Below, piece by piece: positions 1-7,334 of a stretch of 16,372 nt of DNA. This DNA is from Terriglobales bacterium (GTDB taxonomy: Bacteria; Acidobacteriota; Terriglobia; Terriglobales; Acidobacteriaceae), in the NCBI GenBank assembly GCA_030043575.1, contig JASHXK010000243.1:1-16372 (forward strand), in the 5' to 3' direction. Within the stretch, counting starts at the first letter, position 1, and the number at the start of each line of letters is the position of its first letter. The position numbers and the translations under genes are program-made. Below the pieces are notes generated by a model. It was given only the letters and a program-made list of their open reading frames with translations. It ran no database searches and was not told the origin of the DNA.

Positions 1-571
1 CGCTTTATTTCTTGCGTCTGGCACTTTCTGTAAGGCATTTGGTGTACCAAAGCGCTTGCCTGCTTGATTGCGTTGTTATTCGCATCTCCAAGTAGCGCAG
101 AGAGCGCGGTTTAGCTAGGTATGTTGTGGAACTCATCGCGATGAGAGCGGCGTTCTACAACAGTGAATTCTGTTGTGATTGTTTACGGAAGTTGCGATGG
201 GGAGTGGTTAGGATCCTGTGGTGCTCGGCTCGCGATCAACTGAATCAAAGGGTTACATCAGCAGATGCACCGTTGTGAGCCTGTGTTGCGATTTACATCG
301 GACTGATGAGCTTTGCTACAGCCATCGAAGAAGCCAACAGGCACTCGGAGAAATAAATTCTCGGGAGAACTGGCGCAGCCGCAGAAAATTTCCGAGATCA
401 GACTCACCCTCCGAGCCCATCCCTGCTGAAAGGTCGACCCTAGCCGCCTCGATGCTCTCAATGCTGAGACTGCTTGGCCTGATTGAAATCCAGTCGAACG
501 GCACTGCAGTAACACCGCGACAAGTCGGCAGGCTACATTCCAGCGATGTGGAAGCGCTCGCGCTCGTCAGC
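1..571. other. Stretch without a convincing gene
   Basis: I see no supportable gene here. The open frames that cross it (for example 218-937 on plus and 316-711 on minus) have Arg/Ser/Cys-rich, low-complexity translations, overlap one another, and in part lie antisense to the real gene at 572-1219. The only structured element I can point to is the cluster of inverted repeats at 123-176. Confidence 0.55.
123..176. repeat. Nested and competing inverted repeats
   Basis: Bases 123-132 (GTTGTGGAAC) pair with 152-161 (GTTCTACAAC), ten positions with one G-U on transcription. They enclose a perfect 14-base palindrome at 132-145 (CTCATCGCGATGAG). Bases 157-163 (ACAACAG) also pair with 170-176 (CTGTTGT). 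Positions 157-161 belong to both stems, so the two outer structures exclude each other. This could be a mobile-element end, an operator pair or a transcript switch; no gene directly downstream decides which. Confidence 0.5.
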
Positions 572-1219
572 CTATTGCGCCGCTGTCCCCTTGAGAATGA
601 TGCCCAGTTTCTCAGCGGTTCCCTGCTGCGATGGAAGGGCGACGGAGAACACCACGTCACCGTGTTCGTTTTTCGTGATCGTCGACGGTTCGCCTGCGTT
701 GTCCAGCGCAATTACAGCGGGATGGTTGGTTCCCGTGCTCTTTGCACTCAGCGCAACGAGTTTCTTGTAAGGATAGGTCGCTTCGGGAGAGGAATCGCTC
801 GCCGCAGGAATCGCCAGAAAGAAATCAGGATTGGGAGCGACGCCCATGTGATTGCCGTCCTGCGGCAGGGTCTGGTAACGCAGCGTATAGGTGCCGGCGG
901 GAATCGTCTGCCCGCGATAGTCGGTCATCGCCCGTGAAAAGCTAACGACGCCAACGAACTCACCCTCGCTGAGCTCAGGATAAAGCGTGCCGGACGACTC
1001 TCTCCTTTCGATCTTCAACTGATTTACAAACCAGAATTCGGCAGTCCAGCCGTCGGCGAGCGTAACGCGATAGCCTTGGTCGTCGACTGCCTGCCGCAAC
1101 GCGTCAGGAATACCGGAGGACCTCGGCGCTCCCGTGCGCTCGACCTTCTGGGCAGCGGCAAACGCACAGCTGACAAGGCTCAAGAACAGGATCCAAATCG
1201 GAATGAAACGAGGAAACAT
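572..1219 (-). CDS. Exported protein of unknown function, possible lipoprotein
   Basis: This encodes 215 residues of a protein I do not recognise as a named family. I chose the ATG at 1219 because it opens directly on a hydrophobic export signal (residues about 5-23); the longer open frame to 1267 would add 16 non-hydrophobic residues before it. The signal holds LVSC at residues 15-18, which fits a lipobox, but AFA-AAQ just after would also suit ordinary signal peptidase. The mature part has many Gly/Pro turns, including a segment 'RGQTIPAGTYTLRYQTLPQD' that recalls acidobacterial secreted beta-proteins and, loosely, DUF2911 proteins. A weak GGGGAC lies before the start. It stands alone between a gene-free stretch and a permease remnant. 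The export signal is seen; the role is unknown. Confidence 0.75.
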   Translation of the reverse strand: MFPRFIPIWILFLSLVSCAFAAAQKVERTGAPRSSGIPDALRQAVDDQGYRVTLADGWTAEFWFVNQLKIERRESSGTLYPELSEGEFVGVVSFSRAMTDYRGQTIPAGTYTLRYQTLPQDGNHMGVAPNPDFFLAIPAASDSSPEATYPYKKLVALSAKSTGTNHPAVIALDNAGEPSTITKNEHGDVVFSVALPSQQGTAEKLGIILKGTAAQ

Positions 1220-1320
1220 TTGGGTCCCCGAAAGGCGAAGGTAAACCGGAGCCGACAGGTCAGGCAAGTTCAGCGATCACAGCGCCGGAGAATTCGTTGA
1301 CGTATCAAAGGCGCAACAGA

Positions 1321-1620
1321 TCACTCAAATCGCAGCGCGACCAGCGGATCAACTTTGGCGGCAGAGCGGGCGGGAATCCACGTGGCGGCAAAGGCGACTG
1401 CCACCAGCAATATCATCACAGCGGCAAAGGCCAGGGGATCGGCCGGCCCGATGCCAAACAGCAAGCTCTCCATGGCGCGCCCCACGAGCAACGACGCCAG
1501 TAGTCCAATCGCGGCGCCGGTCGCGATGAGGCGCACTCCACGGCCGACCATCAGGATAAAATGCCACGTCAATTTTATGTACTTGCTGAAAACAAAGTAG
1601 TTATTGGCTTCGTTTTGCAA
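1321..1620 (-). pseudogene. C-terminal remnant of an ADOP/MacB-type ABC permease
   Basis: The last 76 or so codons (1551-1324) read as the extreme C-terminus of a FtsX/MacB-type permease of the acidobacterial 'ADOP' kind. There is a transmembrane helix, the ESLLFGIGPADPLAF loop, another transmembrane helix (AAVMILLVAVAFAATWIPA), and the characteristic ending RSAAKVDPLVALRFE before TGA. Complete members are roughly 800 residues with two permease domains; here everything before the last two helices is gone. The 23 codons from 1620 to 1552 do not resemble the family, so the break lies near 1555. The frame may still be open by chance, but it cannot make a working transporter. No paired ATPase gene is visible in the window. 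Confidence 0.75.
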
Positions 1621-2241
1621 TCGGGCGAGTTTGGCGGCTTCCCTTCACCTACGGCCTGCGGCTCGGATTCAAGTGTGTGTTCGTTGCTCGGGGTCCCGGC
1701 GATTCCAGCTTCTAGGTGCGTCGCCGCCTGAAGGCGTTCCAGTTGATCCAGCCCAATCTATGTTTAATTAGTTAATAACTGTCAAATCAATATATGCCGA
1801 CATATAAACATAAACAGTGCCTGTGATGTCACTTGGAAATCTTCATTCCTCGGCGCTGCAGCGAACGATAGAAGGCCTTGGCGCGCGGGTTAGCAAATGG
1901 TTGAGTTGGTACCTACTGGGCTCCAGTGTTCTTTCGATAGGTTTGGCGCCTCTGACAAAGCTTGGAACGATTTATGTTTTCATGTTCACTCAGCAAAGAT
2001 CTTGAAACGCCTGCAGGGAGCGTGTTTGCGGCAGAAGGAGCGCATCCGAGTCTTGAGTCTTGATGCCACCGCTCGCCGTGGATCGGATAAATAGATTTCA
2101 TGGTGCGGGCCAGGCGATACGCTTGCCCTGCTTATCCACAAAGACCGCCTGGTTGCTAATCTTCTACCGCAGAGGGCCGAGGCCAGAGGGTTAACGCGTC
2201 AAGTCCAATGACACTGCCGGAGTTTTCTACGGGTTCCGCGT
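1621..2241. other. Stretch without a convincing gene, probable gene debris
   Basis: No gene can be supported over these roughly 620 bases. An AT-rich patch runs from about 1757 to 1816. Small frames at 1817-2005 and 1897-2094 (plus) and 1913-2101 (minus) lack recognisable motifs or good start signals. On the minus strand, about 2160-2098, a short coding-like peptide ends in NQAVFVDKQGKRIAWPAP followed by TGA, with a stop only a few codons upstream; it may be the tail of a lost gene. Together with the adjacent permease stub, this suggests a decayed region. Confidence 0.45.
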
Positions 2242-2646
2242 TCAGGCTAAGCCTCCTCCGTGGGGATCAGGTTCTTCCGCAGGCGGGACGGCGGCGATGA
2301 CCTTGGCGATCTCAGCCAAGAAGTCTGAAGGGGCCCTGCCCTTAATCAAAATAAGGTCGGCCTGAACAGCTGAAGGTAGCTCCGGAGCTCCGGTAAGCAG
2401 TACTACCCGAATTCTTGGGTTGTAGCTTTTGATCGCCCTGGTCAGCTCTGCCGCCGAAAAGCGGGGAAGGAAAGCGTCGGCGATTACCAGATCCACGTCG
2501 CGGCGGCGAAGAATGCGTAACGCATCCTCACCTGAGGATGCAGTTAGAACGTCATAGCCGGCAGTGGATAGAACCATACGGCGCGCCATTAACGCCAAAG
2601 GATCGTCATCAACACATAAGACGAATACGGGTTTTACTGCAGACAC
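2242..2646 (-). CDS. Stand-alone response-regulator receiver protein
   Basis: This is a 134-residue single-domain CheY-like receiver. Visible landmarks are the acidic pocket DDD at residues 13-15, the phosphoacceptor Asp57 in LVIADAFLP, Thr85 in VVLLTGAP and the conserved Lys102 in ILIKG. No output domain follows; the last 20 residues are Ala/Pro/Glu-rich. The start is a GTG at 2646, chosen because GGAGAAG (2657-2651) sits 4 bases upstream and the receiver fold begins right after it. The longer open frame from 2796 would add 50 residues lacking receiver features. It would accept phosphate from a histidine kinase and act by protein-protein contact; no cognate kinase lies in the window. A decayed paralogue lies at 6752-6980. 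Confidence 0.87.
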   Translation of the reverse strand: MSAVKPVFVLCVDDDPLALMARRMVLSTAGYDVLTASSGEDALRILRRRDVDLVIADAFLPRFSAAELTRAIKSYNPRIRVVLLTGAPELPSAVQADLILIKGRAPSDFLAEIAKVIAAVPPAEEPDPHGGGLA

Positions 2647-2972
2647 AAAACTTCTCCATTGCGAATGAGAGGCTTTTGTCGCTAGGCGTTTCAGCGCTAT
2701 GACAGCACGTACAACGGCAGCGAACAAAGTGGCAAAGAACTCAAAGCACAAACTGCGAGCTACCAGGGAGGAACGGGAGTGGCTCGGGAGTAGCATCTAG
2801 AACGGCAGAGCCACTTATGCAGTACCTCTCCGTCCTGCGTAACAACTCCAATCAATCTGTTGGAAGACGAGTTAGGCCCATCCGTTGAAGAATCATCGCA
2901 TGCGCGATCGGACTCGTCGTTGCCCGGCTGCAAGCTCAAGGTTGTGCGAGCGCAAGGAGAGTCAAGGTTGTC
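2647..2972. other. Spacer between receiver gene and crp-like gene
   Basis: These 326 bases lie upstream of the receiver gene and downstream of the Crp-like gene, both on the minus strand. Apart from the ribosome binding site GGAGAAG at 2657-2651, I see no gene, no clear terminator and no confident promoter. The plus-strand frame entering from 2860 is antisense to the regulator gene and is not credible. The length suggests the receiver gene has its own promoter here. Confidence 0.45.
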
Positions 2973-3665
2973 TCATACATCCTGGAGCAGCAAGCGTTCG
3001 GGCGAGGGCAGCAAAACCTTTCCTCGGCTCTTCGCCACTATCCCGGTGCGCTGCCATTCATTGATTAGTCGGCTCACGGTAAACGGAGTGATGTTGGCGG
3101 CAGTCGCCAAGTCCTCGTTGCGAACCATCAGCTCAATTCCGCCGCCGACTCTGCGGCCGACTCCGCTGGCGAGGTTAACCAGGACGTCTGCCAGCCGCTG
3201 CCGCGCGGTGTGGCAACTCAATGCAACCTGCGTGGCGATCATCATGTTGAGATAGTCGGCTGCGATCGACAATGCATTGTCGAGCAACTTCGGATATCTG
3301 ACGACAAATTCCCGCATCCTCGCGCGATCCCAGACCAGCATGTGGCTATCTTTAACTACCTCGGTACTCACCACATATTCCGAGTCACGCGCCACCAGCG
3401 CCATGCCACCGAACATCTCACCGGGCGGAAAAGAATACACCTGCAGCTTCTGTCCTCCCTGCGTGAGGTAAAAGCTACGGGCGCTTCCGCTGATGACCAT
3501 ATACAGACGAGTGGCCGGATGGCCCTGGTTGGTAACCACCGAGTTTGGAAGGAACCGAAGTTGCTTTGCAGCGGACAGGATCTCGCGGATGTCTGAGGTA
3601 GCAAGATCTTCGAGGAACGGCGGCCTGAGCTTCGCGACCGTTCTTAGCAGCTCTGGGGTCGTCAT
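2973..3665 (-). CDS. Crp/Fnr-family transcriptional regulator
   Basis: This 230-residue protein has the classic two-domain plan: an N-terminal cyclic-nucleotide-binding-like beta-roll (about residues 15-120, with PGEMFGGMAL at 81-90), a long dimer helix (about 123-150) and a C-terminal winged helix-turn-helix (about 183-215; recognition helix near TPFTVSRLINEWQ). The Arg-Ser pair that binds cAMP phosphate in E. coli Crp is not seen after the PGE loop (RDSEYVVS instead). The N-terminal cysteines of Fnr are also absent, so the ligand is unknown and need not be cAMP or an iron-sulphur cluster. Start ATG at 3665 has a weak AAAGG 6 bases upstream. It lies between two receiver-only genes on the same strand and opposite the cNMP-domain oxidoreductase, a plausible but unproven target. 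Confidence 0.9.
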   Translation of the reverse strand: MTTPELLRTVAKLRPPFLEDLATSDIREILSAAKQLRFLPNSVVTNQGHPATRLYMVISGSARSFYLTQGGQKLQVYSFPPGEMFGGMALVARDSEYVVSTEVVKDSHMLVWDRARMREFVVRYPKLLDNALSIAADYLNMMIATQVALSCHTARQRLADVLVNLASGVGRRVGGGIELMVRNEDLATAANITPFTVSRLINEWQRTGIVAKSRGKVLLPSPERLLLQDV

Positions 3666-3794
3666 ATCGCGCCTTTGGAGACTGAAATTAACGCGATTCT
3701 ATCCCCCTAACCACGATCCTCGCTAGTGACGAGCAAGATGGAGAGCAGCTGTCGCTGAAGCCCGAGAAGGAGGCAAGGACTTACTTCAAGCGAG

Positions 3795-4229
3795 CTACGA
3801 TTCGGGATGAATTCCATTGCTTGTGCGAGTAATTCTGGCGCTGATGAATTGCTGGTTCTGCATGGCTGCTTCCAGCGCGGGCAACAGATCGGTAGCGGCA
3901 TCGCACTTCACGACATAGCCGCGCGCGGTGCTACTAACTGCCAGCGCCGCGTGTACCAGCTCCAGGCACTGGTTGCCGCTGATAAATATTATCGCCGAGT
4001 TGGGAACGATGGCCGAGATGCGCCGCGCGGCTTTAATGCCGTCGAGCTTGGGGAGATCGATATCGAGCAGAACTACGTCCGGGCGTAGTTCCGCGCTTCT
4101 CTGCACGGCCTCCAGACCGTCTGACGCTTCGCCGACAATCTGGAATTCCCGGTAGTCCTGCAACATTGTGGAAACGCAACGCCGCCACGCGCAGAAGTCA
4201 TCAACAAGCAGAATACGAACTGGCGCCAC
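3795..4229 (-). CDS. Stand-alone response-regulator receiver (NarL-type)
   Basis: This 144-residue protein is a receiver domain of the NarL/FixJ type: ILLVDDF at residues 6-12 gives the acidic pocket, Asp56 in VVLLDIDLP is the phosphoacceptor, Ser84 takes the Thr/Ser position and Lys108 in GYVVKCD the conserved Lys. NarL proteins normally continue into a LuxR helix-turn-helix at about residue 145; here translation stops with TAG at 3797-3795 and no such domain follows in any frame I checked by eye. The start is GTG at 4229, with GGGAGG about 11 bases upstream. It lies 129 bases upstream of the Crp-like gene on the same strand, so co-transcription is possible. It may be a natural single-domain regulator or a truncated NarL protein. 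Confidence 0.87.
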   Translation of the reverse strand: MAPVRILLVDDFCAWRRCVSTMLQDYREFQIVGEASDGLEAVQRSAELRPDVVLLDIDLPKLDGIKAARRISAIVPNSAIIFISGNQCLELVHAALAVSSTARGYVVKCDAATDLLPALEAAMQNQQFISARITRTSNGIHPES

Positions 4230-4342
4230 CGTCCAGACGGCCTCCCGCGGAATCAGAGTTCAAGCAACACCATGCCTTGGCGGTGCCAAAACAACTGTTA
4301 AGGAATTGTCGTATGCAGTGCGGTGGGCCGTCGTTGCGCGCC

Positions 4343-4360
4343 AGCAAGTTTGTACTTGCT
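4343..4360. repeat. Perfect 7-bp inverted repeat
   Basis: AGCAAGT (4343-4349) and ACTTGCT (4354-4360) are perfect complements around a four-base TTGT loop. There is no T-run, so it is not a standard terminator on either strand. It lies about 115 bases upstream of the minus-strand receiver gene and may be an operator or an RNA hairpin in its leader. Confidence 0.45.
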
Positions 4361-4617
4361 TAAGAGCAGGTGTCTAGGCTATGTGATTTGGGGCTACACT
4401 AATTGCTTAAGGTAAATATTCCCGACGGAGGCTCGGCAAACGGAGTTGTCGTTACATCCGCATAGCGCATCGTGGGCTCTTGACTCCAGTAAGAACCCCA
4501 AAATCGCTTTGTGACTCCGTGTTTCTGATCAGCAAGCCACGGCCCCTGATAACATCAATACCGATGGAAGTTTGAGTAACTGACACATTGTAGATGTGAA
4601 AGTCCGACTAGGCGCAG

Positions 4618-4639
4618 TCGAGCGTGATTCCACGCTCGA
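4618..4639. repeat. Perfect 9-bp inverted repeat
   Basis: TCGAGCGTG (4618-4626) and CACGCTCGA (4631-4639) form a perfect nine-pair stem with a four-base ATTC loop. It sits about 165 bases before the oxidoreductase start, with no T-run after it. It may be a protein-binding palindrome or a structured RNA element in the divergent promoter region. Confidence 0.5.
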
Positions 4640-4771
4640 AGTTACTGATGCTCCCCGGGCCTACAAGGCTGAAGGAACAACCTTACGGGCTTCTAGCAAG
4701 TTGGCGCAACTTCCCACGTGCCGGCTTGTCGATACCGATCTGCATATCCGAACCTGAGCTGCATTGGCTCC

Positions 4772-4777
4772 TATAAT
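4772..4777 (+). promoter_or_regulatory. Candidate -10 box for the oxidoreductase gene
   Basis: A perfect TATAAT ends 25 bases before the ATG at 4803. No matching TTGACA is found at 16-18 bases spacing, so it would need an activator, such as the nearby Crp-like protein, or it is a chance match. If used, transcription would begin near 4784. That favours the ATG at 4803 over the in-frame TTG at 4764. Confidence 0.3.
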
Positions 4778-4802
4778 TGTTTGCGGAGCTAGAATTAAGC
4801 TT

Positions 4803-6476
4803 ATGTCTGTTGTAGCCAGCCACATCTCCGTCGAACCCGGCTCTGAGGCATTTCCTCTTCTCACCCCTGCACAGATCGAGCGCATGCGCCCGCACGGCAA
4901 GCTGCGGCAGGTGGAAGCGGGCGAAGTGCTGTTCGAAGCCGGGGAGAGCAATGTTCCTGTCTATGTGATACTGTCGGGCGGCCTGGAAATCATTCAGCCC
5001 AATCCCAAGGGTGAGCGGGCCCTGGTGAGGCACGTTCCCGGCAGCATCACCGGCGAGTTCTACATCATCTCGGGCCAGCGCGCGCTGCTGCGCGGCCAGG
5101 TCACCGTCTCCGGCGAGTTTCTTCAGATCGCTCCCGCCGAGTTACGCGCCCTGGTCGCCAAAGATGCGGAGCTAGGCGATATCCTGATGAAGGCGTACAT
5201 CCTGCGCCGGATGCTTCTTATCAGCGAAGAGGCGAGCAATGTGCTGGTGCTGGGCTCGCTCAACTGCGCCAACACGCTGCGCCTGCGCAATTTCCTGGGC
5301 CGCAACGGTTATCCCTACAAGTTCATCGATCTGGAGACGGATGTGCGCTCGCAGTCGATCCTCGACCAGTTCCACGTCAAGGTGGAGGAAGTGCCGGTCG
5401 TCATCTGCAACGCGCGCAGTGTCCTGCGCAATCCCTCGATCCGCGAACTGGCCGATTGCCTCGGACTCAACGTGAGCATCGACGAATCGCAGGTGCGCGA
5501 TCTAATCGTCGTGGGCGCGGGACCGTCGGGGCTGGCCGCCGGGGTGTATGCGGCTTCGGAAGGCCTCAACGTGCTGGTGGTGGAAGCGGCGAGCCCGGGC
5601 GGACAGGCCGGATCCAGCTCGCGCATCGAAAACTATCTGGGCTTCCCTATGGGTATTTCGGGCCAGGAGCTGGCCGGACGCGCTCTGGCACAGGCGCAGA
5701 AGTTCGGCGCAAACATGATGGTCGCGCGCACCGCCGTGCGACTGCAATGTGATCGCCGTCCGTATCAGGTCATCCTCGATGAGGGCACGCCACTGCCGAC
5801 GCGCTGCATCGTACTGGCCGCCGGCGCCCAATACAACAAGCCACCCATTCCCAAGCTAGCGCAGTTCGAAGGCAACGGCGTCTACTACGGCGCCACCGCT
5901 ATGGAATCGCAGTTGTGCGCAGGCGAGGACGTGGTGGTCGTCGGCGGAGGAAACTCCGCGGGACAGGCGGCGGTTTTCCTGTCGGGCAAGGCGCGCAAGG
6001 TTTACATGCTGGTGCGCTCGGACAAGCTGGCAGACACAATGTCGCGGTACCTGATTTGGCGCATCGAAGAAAACCCCGCGATTGAACTGCATTACAACAC
6101 GGAGATCGCCGGCGTCGACGGCAACGGACATCTGGAGCAAATCAGCTGGCGCGATGACGATTGCGGACAAGTTGTCCGCCACGACATACGTCATCTCTTC
6201 GTGATGACGGGTGCCTCGCCGCGCACGGGTTGGCTGGAGGGATGTCTGGCGCTCGACAGCAAAGGCTTCGTGCTAACCGGCCACGATCTCGACCGTGCGG
6301 TGCTGGAAGAGAGGGCGTGGCCGCTTTCGCGCCCGCCGCACCTTCTCGAAACCAGCCTGCCGGGCGTGTTTGCGGTGGGGGATATCCGATCCGGCAATGT
6401 GAAGCGCGTGGCGTCAGCCGTCGGCGAAGGATCGATCGCCATTCACCTCGTGCATCAGGTGCTCGCGGAGATGTAG
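4803..6476 (+). CDS. cNMP-binding domain / TrxR-like FAD oxidoreductase fusion
   Basis: This 557-residue cytoplasmic flavoprotein has three parts. Residues about 20-135 form a cyclic-nucleotide-binding-like beta-roll (GEVLFEAGE, then YVILSGGLEII). Residues about 145-222 form a thioredoxin/glutaredoxin-like domain with a lone Cys155 (GSLNCANTLR) and a VPVVIC cis-Pro strand. Residues about 232-557 form a thioredoxin-reductase-like module: FAD loop VVGAGPSGLAAG (236-247), SPGGQAG, NAD(P)H loop VVGGGNSAGQAA (379-390) and the FAD-closing GVFAVGDIR (521-529). The family's CxxC pair is missing; GATAMESQLC (363-372) occupies that place. It resembles proteins named 'cyclic nucleotide-binding domain-containing thioredoxin-disulfide reductase', but disulphide reductase activity should not be assumed. 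ATG at 4803 is preferred to TTG at 4764; its Shine-Dalgarno is poor. It is divergent from the Crp-like regulator. Confidence 0.92.
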   Translation: MSVVASHISVEPGSEAFPLLTPAQIERMRPHGKLRQVEAGEVLFEAGESNVPVYVILSGGLEIIQPNPKGERALVRHVPGSITGEFYIISGQRALLRGQVTVSGEFLQIAPAELRALVAKDAELGDILMKAYILRRMLLISEEASNVLVLGSLNCANTLRLRNFLGRNGYPYKFIDLETDVRSQSILDQFHVKVEEVPVVICNARSVLRNPSIRELADCLGLNVSIDESQVRDLIVVGAGPSGLAAGVYAASEGLNVLVVEAASPGGQAGSSSRIENYLGFPMGISGQELAGRALAQAQKFGANMMVARTAVRLQCDRRPYQVILDEGTPLPTRCIVLAAGAQYNKPPIPKLAQFEGNGVYYGATAMESQLCAGEDVVVVGGGNSAGQAAVFLSGKARKVYMLVRSDKLADTMSRYLIWRIEENPAIELHYNTEIAGVDGNGHLEQISWRDDDCGQVVRHDIRHLFVMTGASPRTGWLEGCLALDSKGFVLTGHDLDRAVLEERAWPLSRPPHLLETSLPGVFAVGDIRSGNVKRVASAVGEGSIAIHLVHQVLAEM

Positions 6477-6511
6477 GCGGACTCTGGGGTTCGAGCTTAC
6501 CGAGGGGTTCG

Positions 6512-6530
6512 CGTCCCTGCTTTTGGGACG
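6512..6530. repeat. Short inverted repeat after the oxidoreductase gene
   Basis: CGTCCC (6512-6517) and GGGACG (6525-6530) pair around a seven-base loop, 35 bases past the TAG of the oxidoreductase. A terminator role is possible from position, but the sequence after the stem (TGAAGAAC) has no T-run, so the call is weak. Confidence 0.25.
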
Positions 6531-6751
6531 TGAAGAACAGCCACGAGAATCGCTCACAAGCGGTTCTGCCAAAAGACAAGTCGGCTTCTGCCTTCTGATT
6601 ACTCCAATAAACGGGCTTTTGGAAACTGCGCACAACTTCCCACAATCCGACTTCTGGCCGGAAAGTAAGTTCTGCATTGCCCTTAATGCGCAGGGTGCCG
6701 AGCTGCCTGTTCAGAACTCCAGCCGTGCCTCGGGCCTAGGTCTAAGCAGCG

Positions 6752-6980
6752 TGATGGGCCCCGACTTTAATCAAAATAAGGTCGGCCTGAACAGCTACCT
6801 GCAGCTCCGGAGCTCCGGTGAGCAGTACAACCCGGAATCTTGGATTGTAGCTTTGATCGCCCTGGTCAGCTCCACGCCCAAAAAGCGAGGGAGAAAAGCG
6901 TGGGCAATTACCAGAGCCACTTCCCGGCGGCGAAGAACACGTAACGCATCCTCACCGGAGGATGGCATTAGAGAAGCACT
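6752..6980 (-). pseudogene. Decayed duplicate of the receiver gene at 2242-2646
   Basis: Bases 6768-6964 align with 2343-2540 at about 86% identity by hand count (26 mismatches and one missing base in 198), on the same strand. Read on minus, the copy gives SGEDALRVLRRREVALVIAHAFLPRF, then a one-T deletion in the TTTT run (compare 2427-2430) shifts the frame after TRAIK. The receiver frame resumes as NPRFRVVLLTGAPEL one frame over. The phosphoacceptor Asp57 of the intact protein is His here. The N-terminal acidic pocket is not recognisable upstream and the C-terminus fades near 6752. It cannot make a working receiver. The plus-strand frame 6523-6984 over the same bases is antisense and not a gene. 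Confidence 0.88.
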
Positions 6981-7127
6981 TTGATCGCAAGATTCAGCCG
7001 GCGCTGAAAACGGGATAAGGCAAAGCGGGGAAGAAAAAGCGGTCGGCCCCTTTGCGTCCGAACGGGCCAGAGTTGCCCGTTTGATCCTGATATCCTGTTA
7101 ATCTCAGACGGGTTCTGCGAGGGAAAC

Positions 7128-7334
7128 ATGAGCGCTCCTCAAGACTCGGCGTGGAAAACACGACTGGTAGAGGGCGGGTTCCCGGATAGGTCGTTCGACA
7201 TCGAATTCTGGCGAGAGCAGGGGGACGAAGCCATCTTTGCGGCCGCCTGGGAACTGGTAGAACTAGCTGAGGAAGTCAGATATGGCAGAAAGCCCACACT
7301 ACAAAGAACTGCTACAACTCTTAAACGAATTTGA
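7128..7334 (+). CDS. Small protein, partner of the nucleotidyltransferase gene
   Basis: A 68-residue acidic, Trp/Phe-containing helical protein (FDIEFWREQGDEAIFAAAWELVELAEEVR, seen in two parts around residues 23-51). I do not recognise a named family. The start ATG at 7128 has a purine-rich GAGGGAAA directly before it. The last 53 bases overlap the following nucleotidyltransferase gene in another frame, which usually means translational coupling and joint function. Minimal nucleotidyltransferases often form toxin-antitoxin-like pairs with a small upstream gene. This one shows no RX4HXY motif, so it is not an obvious HEPN protein. The pairing is seen; a toxin-antitoxin role is inference. Confidence 0.65.
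   Translation: MSAPQDSAWKTRLVEGGFPDRSFDIEFWREQGDEAIFAAAWELVELAEEVRYGRKPTLQRTATTLKRI

Larger units (their letters stand above)
4230..4802. promoter_or_regulatory. Divergent intergenic region with two hairpins
   Basis: These 573 bases separate the minus-strand receiver/Crp-like genes from the plus-strand oxidoreductase and should hold promoters for both directions. No gene is convincing inside. Two strong inverted repeats stand out (4343-4360 and 4618-4639), listed separately, and a TATAAT lies at 4772-4777. I found no clear Fnr box (TTGAT-N4-ATCAA) or Crp box (TGTGA-N6-TCACA) by eye. Confidence 0.5.

Noticed and set aside
218..937. Plus-strand frame of 239 residues
   Set aside because: It overlaps, antisense, the exported-protein gene at 572-1219 and has Arg-rich translation with no motif; a shadow.
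4764..4802. TTG at 4764 as the oxidoreductase start
   Set aside because: No ribosome binding site, it overlaps the TATAAT at 4772, and the extra 13 residues are not domain-like.
6142..6645. Minus-strand frame of 167 residues (and 6161-6598 plus) at the end of the oxidoreductase
   Set aside because: They cover conserved codons of the FAD domain in other frames, have Arg/Pro-rich translation and lack start signals.
6523..6984. Plus-strand frame of 153 residues after the oxidoreductase
   Set aside because: Its second half is exactly antisense to the decayed receiver copy; no independent coding signal.
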